From Lentihominibacter hominis (GTDB lineage: Bacteria; Bacillota; Clostridia; Peptostreptococcales; Anaerovoracaceae), in assembly GCF_014385065.1 (NCBI RefSeq), contig NZ_JACRTA010000001.1:930001-994000 (forward strand): DNA of 64,000 nt. Reading direction: 5' to 3'. Shown here piece after piece: positions 54,721 to 63,150 of this stretch; within the stretch, counting starts at the first letter, position 1, and every line of letters starts with the position of its first letter. The notes beneath the pieces are model-generated. The model made no database searches, was not told the DNA's origin, and was given only the letters and a program-made list of their open reading frames with translations. A program made the position numbers and the translations under genes.

Positions 54721-56256
54721 TTACTTATATGATGACAGATCTACATGCAGCCTTACACATACCTCCAGAAGAAAAAGTTCATCACTGTTTTTTAATGAAA
54801 GGCCTGTAAGATCTTCTATTTTATCCAGTTGGTAAAGCAGACTTTGACGGTGTCTGCCTAATCTGCGGGCAACTTCAGAAATATTTTTGCAGGTAAGATA
54901 TACTCTTAAAGTCTCCATTAGTTTGGTGCGTTTAGTTTTGTCATATTGAAGGATTGGAGTAAGAATATCGTAAGTAATTTTCATGAAATTTTCATCGGAA
55001 GAAAGTGTAGACATCATATTGTAGATAAGAGTATTCTCATAATAATATCGTTTGTTATAACGGAAATTTGCTGTGCATAATTCTTCAGCCAGTTTTGCAT
55101 GAAGATAGTAATTTCTGTAGTCTGTGGGGCCTTCTTTTATTTCACTTATTCCCCATGAAAAAATAAGCTTTTTTGATGTTTTCTTTAGCTGTTCCTCCGC
55201 TATATCCAGAAATTTTGAAATCTGAGTTTTGCCTGAAGCGGGTGAGATCTCGAGGTATGTTATTATGGCGTTGTTGTGGTGAGTCATCATAGCATCTTTT
55301 CCCAGTGATGCTGCAGTTTTTATAAAAGTGTTTCTGACAGTATTTATATTAGAATCCATCCAGTTTTCTTGCCAGTCATTGGAAGGATTGTCTTCGAGGT
55401 GTACTCTGCCTACTATGCATGCATATGTACGATTTAAGTTCATTCCCATAAGCTTTGCAGTTCTGGTTACTTTCTCTGAACCGGGATCACTGCCATTGGC
55501 AAGCATCCAGATCAAATCCTCTTTTGCCATGCTTTGCGTACGTTCGATGATTTCATCTCTGTAGAACCATAAGGAAAGAAGCGGAGAAAGTGTGTGTGAC
55601 AGAAGATCAAGAAGCTCCTGAGTCGTGACTGTATTAATATGTATATGACCGTAAAGATGTCCATTGGATTTAAGAGGGATACTTGTCATGTCAGCGGCTC
55701 TTGGAGCATCGTCTAAAGCATTTCCGCTGCAGTCAGTGATGGATACTTTACAGTCCAGATATTTTGATATTATCTGAGATGCAGCTTTTAAATCTGTCCC
55801 GTTAAGGAAACTTTTAAGCATATCCTCCTGAAGTCCTTCCACTTTTTTGACGGCGTTATTATAGTCTTGATGAAGAAAACCAAGAACAGTTTCGAATATA
55901 TCAGCAAACCGTACATCCCACGGTATAAGCAATATAGGCAGACCGCCTTTTTCAGCTAGCCTTCTGTTATTTTCACTCAGAGACATTTCATCGCCGGGGA
56001 TAGCTAAAAGGAAAATACTGGCTTCGGCATTTATGAGACCTTGTATAAATTCATGCATTAGACATTCATCCTTTACGTAGGGTGTGGCTATGCTTATAAC
56101 CATTTCATTTTTTCTGATGAAATCATCTAAAGGAAGGTCATTGACAGAAACATATTCTATAGGTCTTTCTGCAGGAATATCAGAATCAGTGAGATTTTTA
56201 TACCATGTTATGAGATCAAGGCCGAGAAAATCATTTATGGAAAACATCGTTGTCAC
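54721..56256 (-). CDS. PucR-family transcriptional regulator
   Basis: The protein has 511 residues: N-terminal PucR-type sensor (about 1-120), a central GGDEF-like region, and a C-terminal PucR helix-turn-helix: TLRVYLTCKNISEVARRLGRHRQSLLYQLDKIEDLTGLSL. Family members control purine and amino-acid catabolic genes. It is divergent from the permease/cyclase/decarboxylase operon and very likely regulates it; an inverted repeat in the gap is a candidate site. Confidence 0.88.
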   Translation of the reverse strand: MTTMFSINDFLGLDLITWYKNLTDSDIPAERPIEYVSVNDLPLDDFIRKNEMVISIATPYVKDECLMHEFIQGLINAEASIFLLAIPGDEMSLSENNRRLAEKGGLPILLIPWDVRFADIFETVLGFLHQDYNNAVKKVEGLQEDMLKSFLNGTDLKAASQIISKYLDCKVSITDCSGNALDDAPRAADMTSIPLKSNGHLYGHIHINTVTTQELLDLLSHTLSPLLSLWFYRDEIIERTQSMAKEDLIWMLANGSDPGSEKVTRTAKLMGMNLNRTYACIVGRVHLEDNPSNDWQENWMDSNINTVRNTFIKTAASLGKDAMMTHHNNAIITYLEISPASGKTQISKFLDIAEEQLKKTSKKLIFSWGISEIKEGPTDYRNYYLHAKLAEELCTANFRYNKRYYYENTLIYNMMSTLSSDENFMKITYDILTPILQYDKTKRTKLMETLRVYLTCKNISEVARRLGRHRQSLLYQLDKIEDLTGLSLKNSDELFLLEVCVRLHVDLSSYK

Positions 56257-56300
56257 CTCCGAAATTTTGATATAAGTGTATGATACAATATTTTTATACT

Positions 56301-56336
56301 ATTTGTCTGAAAAAAATAAAAAATATTCAGACAAAT
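56301..56336. promoter_or_regulatory. Perfect inverted repeat in the PucR/permease gap, candidate operator
   Basis: ATTTGTCTGAA and TTCAGACAAAT (11 bases each, 14 apart) lie 45 bases before the PucR start and about 100 before the permease gene. There is no T run, so an operator is more likely than a terminator. Confidence 0.55.
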
Positions 56337-56432
56337 CGATATTGTTTTTTTATGTTGTTTGCTATAGTATTGCATCAAGTTAAGCTTACCGGTCGACTGG
56401 AATGGTATTTTGATTGTACTGGGAGGTGAATT

Positions 56433-57800
56433 ATGCAAAGAGAAGAAAATCTTAATAAAAAAATGGGGTTTTGGCAGATCTGGGCGTTGGGAGTAGGTGC
56501 TGTGGTGGGAGACGGTATTTTCCTAATGGTAGCCTCAGGCGCCGAACAGGCAGGGCCGTCTTGTATTATAGCCTATGCCGTGGCAGGATTTTTGCTGATG
56601 TGTATATGTATGAATGCTTCGGAGTTGGCTGTGGGGATGCCGGTGGCTGGCTCTATGTATAACTGGAGCGAGAGGATTCTCGGGCCCCGATGGGGAATTC
56701 TGGCGGCTTTCGGAAACATAACAATGGATGTGGTATTTCTCGGATCTGTTGGATTAGGAACGGGATATATCTCCAATTATTTCTTTATGTGGACAAATAA
56801 TGCGGATTTGTCTGCAGTAATATGGGGGATATTGATTTTGACTATTGTGTTTTTCGTGACGCTTCTGGGAGGAGATGTTACAGGAAAAACTCAGCTGGGT
56901 TTGATAATAGTGCTTGTGGGGATTATGGCAGTATTTACCGTGGCCGGTGTGGTTTCGGGAAATATTGATGCCGTAAATTATAAGCCTTTTGCACCTTTTG
57001 GAGGAGAAGGAATTATTTTGGCTGTATGCGCGGGAACATATGCGTACATGGGGCCGTTGTCGCTTCTGGCCGCTGCCGGAGAGACTAAGGATGTCAGAAT
57101 AATGCCAAGAGCTATGTTCTGGGCATTCATAACCATAATATTGCTTTATGCAGCTGCTATCGTAGTTTGTCTCGGCCTCGTAAATTATCAGGAAATGTCT
57201 ACTATGGAATCTCCGTTTACCGTGGCAGCCCAGTTTGCTTTTGGTGATGCAGCCGGAATTGTAATAAATTTTGCGGCATGGATTGCTTGTGTGACATGCC
57301 TTGTAGGAGAAATATTCTCAGCATCAAGATTATTGTATGGAATGAGCTTTTATGGTGCAGTGCCTAAGGTTTTCGGAAAAACCAATAAAAGAGGTGTTCC
57401 TCATGTAGGTTTGACAGTATCATTTTGTATAGGTATTGTTCTGATGCTTCTTGGGATCGTTCCGCAGCTGGGTAATGCTTATACAATGCTTGCAAATGTG
57501 GCCACCGCCTGCGGTATCGTATGCCTTATAATAACCGTGATAGCAAGTTATATGTATAAGAAAAAATTTGCAGATGAATATGGATCTCTTCCGTGGAAAT
57601 TAAAAGGCAAGACATTTTTCTTTGTAATTGCATTGATAGGATGTGGTATACTATTTTATTCTTCATTCGTGTCAAGTTTGTCTACTGCCATATGCATCAT
57701 AATTTTCTTTGCAGTTCTGATGGTTTACTATCAAATTTACGCAAAACCTAATGCTGAAAAAATTCAAAGACGGCAGAATGCTGAAGACAGAAAGGAGTAA
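56433..57800 (+). CDS. APC-superfamily amino acid permease
   Basis: The protein has 455 residues and about twelve membrane helices. The first helix motif WALGVGAVVGDGIFLMVASGAEQAGPS is the unwound Gly-rich segment typical of APC transporters. It likely imports the amino acid used by the decarboxylase, or exchanges amino acid for amine, encoded two genes downstream. The cyclase gene follows after five bases. Ribosome site GGGAGG. Confidence 0.9.
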   Translation: MQREENLNKKMGFWQIWALGVGAVVGDGIFLMVASGAEQAGPSCIIAYAVAGFLLMCICMNASELAVGMPVAGSMYNWSERILGPRWGILAAFGNITMDVVFLGSVGLGTGYISNYFFMWTNNADLSAVIWGILILTIVFFVTLLGGDVTGKTQLGLIIVLVGIMAVFTVAGVVSGNIDAVNYKPFAPFGGEGIILAVCAGTYAYMGPLSLLAAAGETKDVRIMPRAMFWAFITIILLYAAAIVVCLGLVNYQEMSTMESPFTVAAQFAFGDAAGIVINFAAWIACVTCLVGEIFSASRLLYGMSFYGAVPKVFGKTNKRGVPHVGLTVSFCIGIVLMLLGIVPQLGNAYTMLANVATACGIVCLIITVIASYMYKKKFADEYGSLPWKLKGKTFFFVIALIGCGILFYSSFVSSLSTAICIIIFFAVLMVYYQIYAKPNAEKIQRRQNAEDRKE

Positions 57801-57805
57801 CAATC

Positions 57806-58450
57806 ATGAAAATCATTGATCTTACACATTTTATATCAGAGGACATGCCGGTATATCCGGGAACGGAGCAGCCCAAATTGAAGCAGGCTAATACTTATGA
57901 AAAGGATGGATTTAAGGAAACTCTGATGACTATGTATTCACATACAGGTACCCATATGGACCCTCCCAATCATCTTTTTGCTGACAGAACAACCCTTGAT
58001 AAGTTTCCTGTTAGCCAGTTTGTGGGAAAAGCGTTAGTTATAGATTGCAAAGACCTTACAGAAGGTGATACTATAACACTGGACAGAATAGCAAGATACG
58101 GAAAAAAGGCAGAGGATGCGGAATTCCTGCTCTTTAATCTCGGATGGGATAAAAGATGGGGGACGGAAGATTATTACGGTGACTATCCCTGCATTAATGA
58201 TGATGTGGTGAATTTTATAATAGAGACAGGGAAAAAAGGCGTCGGCCTTGACGTTATAGGAATTGATCCTATTGCCGATGAGGATCTGCCTATTCATAAG
58301 AAGTTATTTAGAGAACATGAAATAGTAAATATTGAGAATCTCAAAGATTTAGATAAATGCGGAGATGATTTGTTTTGGTTCTTTGCCCTTCCCCTTAAAT
58401 GGGAGAATGCGGATGGCGCACCTATCAGGGCAGTAGCATTTTGGGAATAA
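57806..58450 (+). CDS. Cyclase-family metal hydrolase (kynurenine formamidase-like)
   Basis: The 214-residue protein contains the diagnostic HTGTHMDPPNH zinc/manganese motif plus the opening DLTHFISEDMPVYPGTEQP. Family members hydrolyse N-formylkynurenine, isatin or cyclic amides. Placed between an amino acid permease and a PLP decarboxylase under PucR, it probably acts in a small amino-acid degradation route. The substrate is unknown. Confidence 0.88.
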   Translation: MKIIDLTHFISEDMPVYPGTEQPKLKQANTYEKDGFKETLMTMYSHTGTHMDPPNHLFADRTTLDKFPVSQFVGKALVIDCKDLTEGDTITLDRIARYGKKAEDAEFLLFNLGWDKRWGTEDYYGDYPCINDDVVNFIIETGKKGVGLDVIGIDPIADEDLPIHKKLFREHEIVNIENLKDLDKCGDDLFWFFALPLKWENADGAPIRAVAFWE

Positions 58451-58462
58451 TGGAGTAGTATT

Positions 58463-59872
58463 ATGAGAGAATTTTTACTGAAGCATGCGGACATAGAGCC
58501 TGTGTCTTTTCATATGCCGGGACATAAAGGCTCTGCTGTTTTCAGAAAATATGGATATGGGGAATTTCTGGACAGACTTGCAGACTGTGATATCACGGAA
58601 ATACCGGGAGCAGATAATCTTTTTCAGGCAGAGGGAATCATCAAAGAGGTTCAGAAAAAATACAGTGAGCTTTATGGTGTAGAACGGTCATACCTACAGA
58701 TAAACGGAACAAGTGGAGGAATAATAGCCTCAATACTGGCAGCAGTGAAGCCGGGAGGTAAGCTTATAATGGCAAGAAACTGCCATAAGTCAGTATTTAA
58801 CGCGCTTACACTGGGAAGTATTCACCCGGTATACGCTGCTCCGGAGTTTATAAAAGAACATGGCATATTGGGAGCCATATCGCCTGAGGAGATAGAACGA
58901 TGTATAAAAGAAAACCCGGATGCAGATGCCATAATATTGCCAAGCCCTAATTATTATGGAATATGCAGCGATATCAGGGCGATAGCTGATATAGCTCATA
59001 AAGAGGAAAAGGTATTGATTGTAGATCAGGCTCATGGTGCACACTTGAAATTTTTTCATACCTTTGGATGCGGTAATTCAATGCCTGCCTCTGCTGAAGA
59101 CTGCGGAGCGGATATAGTTATCAACAGCATACATAAAACTTTGGCGTCGCTGACACAGAGCGCCGTTTTAAATCTTAATTCTCAGCGAGTGAATCGCTAT
59201 GTACTGGAAGATAAACTGCAGGTAATACAAAGCACGAGTCCGTCTTATATACTTATGAGCTTTCTGGATATCAATGCCGATTTGCTGAAAGATCATGGCA
59301 GACAGCTCATAAGAGAGTGGCGGGATAACATTGATTATTTTTACCATGTAGCTGCCGGTATAAAAGGACTGAAAATAATGACTGCCGATAATATGGATAT
59401 CACTAAAATCAATCTTGATATGGGAGATTTGGGAATAGCGGGTGCAGAGCTGGAAAAACGACTAATGGAGAAAGGTATATTTTCAGAACTTTATACGGGA
59501 GATATCCTGATGCTTATGACAGGGATAGGCAATACCAGAGATCATATGATGAAGACTCTGAAAGCGCTTGAGGAAATATCACAAACAGCCCACGTGGCAG
59601 AAGCAGAGGGAGCGGATCGCAGAAGACGCTATCAGATCCCTGCTGCAGGAAAGCTTCACAGCGTTCCGTCAAAGAAGCATTTCGTTCCTCTTGGAGAGGC
59701 GGAAGGGGCGATATGTGCCGGTTCCATAATACCGTACCCTCCGGGAATTCCGTTCGTGTGTCCGGGAGAAGAACTGACACCGGATATAATAAGGTATATT
59801 ACAGCCCTCAGGCATGACGGTGAAAAGGTTATAGGAGTAAATGACAGGGGTGAAGTTCTTGTGGGGAAATAG
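58463..59872 (+). CDS. Orn/Lys/Arg decarboxylase-family PLP enzyme
   Basis: The 469-residue protein begins with FHMPGHKGS and has DITEIPGADNLFQAEG, the PLP-stacking region NGTSGGIIASI, VDQAHGAHL and the Schiff-base lysine in NSIHKTLASLTQSAVL, with a C-terminal domain PYPPGIPFVCPGE. This is the short form that lacks the N-terminal wing of enterobacterial enzymes. It makes agmatine, cadaverine or putrescine. With the agmatinase-like gene at 49865 it could give an arginine to putrescine route. Confidence 0.88.
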   Translation: MREFLLKHADIEPVSFHMPGHKGSAVFRKYGYGEFLDRLADCDITEIPGADNLFQAEGIIKEVQKKYSELYGVERSYLQINGTSGGIIASILAAVKPGGKLIMARNCHKSVFNALTLGSIHPVYAAPEFIKEHGILGAISPEEIERCIKENPDADAIILPSPNYYGICSDIRAIADIAHKEEKVLIVDQAHGAHLKFFHTFGCGNSMPASAEDCGADIVINSIHKTLASLTQSAVLNLNSQRVNRYVLEDKLQVIQSTSPSYILMSFLDINADLLKDHGRQLIREWRDNIDYFYHVAAGIKGLKIMTADNMDITKINLDMGDLGIAGAELEKRLMEKGIFSELYTGDILMLMTGIGNTRDHMMKTLKALEEISQTAHVAEAEGADRRRRYQIPAAGKLHSVPSKKHFVPLGEAEGAICAGSIIPYPPGIPFVCPGEELTPDIIRYITALRHDGEKVIGVNDRGEVLVGK

Positions 59873-59893
59873 GATAATATGATGATAGCCGGA

Positions 59894-59927
59894 GAGCATC
59901 GTATAAGTAAATACTGCGATGCTCTTT
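59894..59927 (+). terminator. Terminator of the permease operon
   Basis: GAGCATCG and CGATGCTC form an 8-pair stem with TTT following. The rest of 59928-60162 is leader sequence of the next operon, with no gene and no element that I can name. Confidence 0.75.
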
Positions 59928-60162
59928 GCGGTGTATGGAACATTTTTACGTTAATTTCGATGGTTTTAATAAAATTTCTTTTCTTAATGCCGGTATTATG
60001 ATAACATGTGTAAGGATGGGTGGTATTCGTTTTTGAAACTATACCATATAAAATAGAACTGACATATTCATTTTCCGGGTACGGCAGAAAAGCCGGACGC
60101 TTATATCCGAAAGGAACGAGACGGAGGAACACAAGACACTCTCAGAAGAGGAGGTCGGTAGA

Positions 60163-61059
60163 TTGAATATAGGGTTTATTGGAGCAGGAAAGGTGGGCTG
60201 CAGCCTCGGCAGATATTTTGCCGAAAGAGGGCATGAATACGGTCTTTGTGTAAAGGGCTATTTCAGCCGCAGCAGCAAGTCAACGAAAGATGCGGCACAT
60301 TTTACAAAATCACAGGCGTATGATAATATGAAAGCTTTGATACGTGAGTGCAATGTTATCTTCCTGACAGTTCCTGACGGAAGTATTCAGGATACCTGGA
60401 ATCAGGTGAAAGGATACGATATAAAAGGTAAAACGATATGTCACTGTAGTGGTGCAATGTCTTCGCTGGATGCTTTTGAAGGTATTGGAGAAACAGGCGC
60501 CTACGGATATTCTATCCATCCGCTGTTCGCAGTAAGCGATAAATATAACGCTTACCGGGAGCTGCCGGGTGTTTTTTTTACGTTGGAGGGAGGAAATATA
60601 CTTTCCGGAAACGCAGAGAAAGAACATAGCCCCGAGTTCATCAGTCTTTGCAGGACGATGAAAAGCATGGGGAATCCTACAAGAATCATTGAAGCGGAAA
60701 ATAAGACGACATACCATTGTGCAGCGGCTGTGGCCAGCAATCTTGTATGCGGTCTCATAGATCAGAGTTTGCAGCTGATGTATAGATGTGGGTTCTCTCA
60801 GAATGAAGCCGTGAAAGCACTGGCGCCTATATTGGTGGGAAACATGGCTCATATCGCAGATACAGATCCGACACAGAGTTTGACGGGACCAATAGAAAGA
60901 AATGATACCATAACTGTTCAAAAACATTTACAGTGTCTTCAGAGTGAAGATGAAAAGGAACTGTATCGAATACTGAGCCGCAGGCTTGTGCGAATGGCTC
61001 AAAGCAGACATCAGGACAGAGATTATGCAAAGATGAAGGAGATTTTGGCAGATAAATGA
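60163..61059 (+). CDS. Rossmann-fold DUF2520 oxidoreductase
   Basis: The protein has 298 residues, starting with TTG after GAGGAGG. N-terminal NAD(P)-binding motif IGFIGAGKVGCSLGRYFAERGH; the C-terminal DUF2520 helical domain contains THPL-like SIHPLFAVSD and YHCAAAVASNLVCGL. DUF2520 proteins often lie beside pan genes in Bacillota, and a link to ketopantoate reduction has been suggested because the panE gene is missing there; the reaction here is unproven. The 339-base gap that follows is entirely a tandem array. Confidence 0.85.
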   Translation: MNIGFIGAGKVGCSLGRYFAERGHEYGLCVKGYFSRSSKSTKDAAHFTKSQAYDNMKALIRECNVIFLTVPDGSIQDTWNQVKGYDIKGKTICHCSGAMSSLDAFEGIGETGAYGYSIHPLFAVSDKYNAYRELPGVFFTLEGGNILSGNAEKEHSPEFISLCRTMKSMGNPTRIIEAENKTTYHCAAAVASNLVCGLIDQSLQLMYRCGFSQNEAVKALAPILVGNMAHIADTDPTQSLTGPIERNDTITVQKHLQCLQSEDEKELYRILSRRLVRMAQSRHQDRDYAKMKEILADK

Positions 61060-61060
61060 G

Positions 61061-61390
61061 TAAAGACTGCTTACAAGCAGTCAAATATATGAAATGCCAC
61101 AGGCATAACCTAAAGACTGCTTACAGCAGTCAAATATATGAAATGCCACAGGCATAACCTAAAGACTGCTTACAGCAGTCAAATATATGAAATGCCACAG
61201 GCATAACCTAAAGGCTGCTTACAGCAGTCAAATATATGAAATGCCACAGGCATAACCTAAAGGCTGCTTACAGCAGTCAAATATATGAAATGCCACAGGC
61301 ATAACCTAAAGACTGCTTACAAGCAGTCAAATATATGAAATGCCACAGGCATAACCTAAAGACTGCTTACAAGCAGTCAAATATATGAAA
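61061..61390 (+). repeat. 49/50-base tandem array with two hairpins per unit, before panB
   Basis: There are six full units (50, 49, 49, 49, 49 and 50 bases, starting at 61061, 61111, 61160, 61209, 61258 and 61307) and a partial seventh to about 61390, with no spacers. Each unit holds GACTGCT/AGCAGTC with a 3-4-base loop and ATGCC-ACA-GGCAT. Units four and five have GGCTGCT, which keeps the helix as G-U in RNA. The array starts at the end of the DUF2520 gene and ends at the panB ribosome site. Confidence 0.97.
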
Positions 61391-61398
61391 GGAAGAGG

Positions 61399-62235
61399 AT
61401 GATGAAAAATACGGTTGCGAGTTTATTGAAAATGAAGGAAAATGGTGAGAAGATCTCAATGCTGACATGTTATGATTATTCTACAGCGAAGCTGATGGAG
61501 GCTTCCGGAATAAATATGATTCTGGTAGGAGATTCATTGGGGAATACAATGTTGGGATATAAAGATACGCTCTCTGTTACAATGGAGGATATGATCCATC
61601 ACGGTGCTGCTGTTGTAAGGGGTGTGAAGCAAACATTTGTCGTTATGGATATGCCATTCATGTCATACCAGCCTTCTGTATATGATGCAGTCGTAAATGC
61701 AGGCAGATTGATAAAGGAAACGGGAGCCAATGCAGTGAAACTCGAAGGGGGAGCTGCTGTGAAAGAGCATATAAGAGCCATTACAGATTCAGGTATACCG
61801 GTAGTGGCGCATATAGGAATGACGCCTCAGTCTGTGAACGCCTTTGGCGGGTTCAAAGTTCAGGGAAAGAATGAAAAAGCAGCAGAGCAGATTTTGCAGG
61901 ATGCATATGATGTTCAGGAGGCAGGCGCATTTGCAGTGGTTCTTGAGTGCGTTCCCGCCAAGCTGGCTGCACTCATAAGTGAGAAGCTTATGATTCCGAC
62001 AATTGGAATAGGAGCAGGCGCCGGCTGTGACGGACAGGTGCTTGTATGGCAGGATATGTTGGGGCTTTTCAGCGATTATGTGCCTAAATTCGTAAAGCAC
62101 TTTGCCAATGTGGGTGATATTATGGTAAAAGCTTTTAATGATTACGATCAAGAAGTTAAAGAGGGAACTTTCCCGGCACAGGCTCATGAGTTTAAGATAG
62201 ACGATGAGATAGTAGAAAAGCTCAAGGAAAAATAA
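61399..62235 (+). CDS. panB: 3-methyl-2-oxobutanoate hydroxymethyltransferase
   Basis: The 278-residue enzyme adds a hydroxymethyl group from methylene-THF to ketoisovalerate, the first step of pantothenate synthesis. Motifs: [44 protein letters not shown]-type [15 protein letters not shown] and [18 protein letters not shown]. Two ATGs (61399 and 61402) are possible; ribosome site AAAGGA. Translation begins directly after the tandem array, so its mRNA structure may affect expression. panC follows after one base. Confidence 0.96.
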   Translation: MMKNTVASLLKMKENGEKISMLTCYDYSTAKLMEASGINMILVGDSLGNTMLGYKDTLSVTMEDMIHHGAAVVRGVKQTFVVMDMPFMSYQPSVYDAVVNAGRLIKETGANAVKLEGGAAVKEHIRAITDSGIPVVAHIGMTPQSVNAFGGFKVQGKNEKAAEQILQDAYDVQEAGAFAVVLECVPAKLAALISEKLMIPTIGIGAGAGCDGQVLVWQDMLGLFSDYVPKFVKHFANVGDIMVKAFNDYDQEVKEGTFPAQAHEFKIDDEIVEKLKEK

Positions 62236-62236
62236 A

Positions 62237-63088
62237 ATGATAATAGCAAATACGATAGATGATGTAAGAAAAAAAGTGAGAGAATGGAAAACGTCCGGAT
62301 TTACAGTAGGTCTGGTACCTACCATGGGTGCGCTCCATGAAGGCCATGCATCTCTCATAAGTGCGGCTGTGGGAGGCTGTGACAGGGTGGTGGCCTCAGT
62401 GTTTGTTAATCCGACACAGTTCTCAGCGGGAGAAGATCTTGACAGTTATCCAAGAGATTTTGAAAGAGACTGCAGGATCCTCGAGAAAAAAGGCTGTGAT
62501 ATGGTGTTTCATCCGTCTGTAGAAGAAATGTATCCCGAAGGATTCGGCACTTATATTAATCTTGAAACGGAGATGACAAAGCAGCTTTGCGGAAAAAGCA
62601 GACCGGGTCATTTTAGAGGAGTTTGTACGGTCGTAAGTAAACTGTTCAATATAGTAGGTCCTGATAGAGCTTATTTTGGTGAAAAGGATGCACAGCAGCT
62701 GGCTGTGATACGCCGGATGGTAAAGGATATGAATTTTAATATACAGATAGTAGGATGTCCTACCGTAAGAGAGTCAGACGGTCTTGCCAAATCCAGCAGA
62801 AACATGTATTTGAATTATGAGGAAAGAGAGGCGGCTACAGTACTGTATAGATCTATAGAAGCAGCAAAGGCATTGATTCGTGATGGGAGCTGTATGCTCT
62901 CGTCGAAGGTGGTGGCGCTGATGACTGATATAATTTCATCCGAACCTGCGGCAAGAGTGGATTATATTCAAGCGGTAGATGGAATGACGCTGCTTCCCAA
63001 AGAATCCCTTGAAAAAGGAGATCTTGTTGCAATGGCTGTGTATATAGGAAAAACAAGGCTTATAGATAATTTTACTATTGGCGGATAA
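62237..63088 (+). CDS. panC: Pantothenate synthetase
   Basis: The 283-residue protein joins pantoate and beta-alanine with ATP. HIGH-type motif LVPTMGALHEGHASLI, FVNPTQF, KLFNIVGPDRAYFGEKDAQQL and the KMSKS-like DGLAKSSRNMYL are all present. Encoded immediately after panB. The aspartate decarboxylase gene panD, often third in this operon, is absent here, where a terminator and a convergent MFS gene follow. Confidence 0.96.
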   Translation: MIIANTIDDVRKKVREWKTSGFTVGLVPTMGALHEGHASLISAAVGGCDRVVASVFVNPTQFSAGEDLDSYPRDFERDCRILEKKGCDMVFHPSVEEMYPEGFGTYINLETEMTKQLCGKSRPGHFRGVCTVVSKLFNIVGPDRAYFGEKDAQQLAVIRRMVKDMNFNIQIVGCPTVRESDGLAKSSRNMYLNYEEREAATVLYRSIEAAKALIRDGSCMLSSKVVALMTDIISSEPAARVDYIQAVDGMTLLPKESLEKGDLVAMAVYIGKTRLIDNFTIGG

Positions 63089-63096
63089 AGTTATGA

Positions 63097-63139
63097 AAAA
63101 TACCTGTGGAATCTGATGTTTCAGTTTCACAGGTATTTT
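63097..63139. terminator. Bidirectional terminator between panC and the MFS gene
   Basis: AAAATACCTGTG and CACAGGTATTTT (12 perfect pairs) around a 19-base loop, serving convergent genes. Confidence 0.88.
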
Positions 63140-63150
63140 GTGTCATTAAT

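Noticed and set aside
61061..61390. CRISPR array
   Set aside because: The repeats are regular, but they abut each other with no unique spacers, and no cas gene is nearby; the units are tandem copies of one 49/50-bp sequence.
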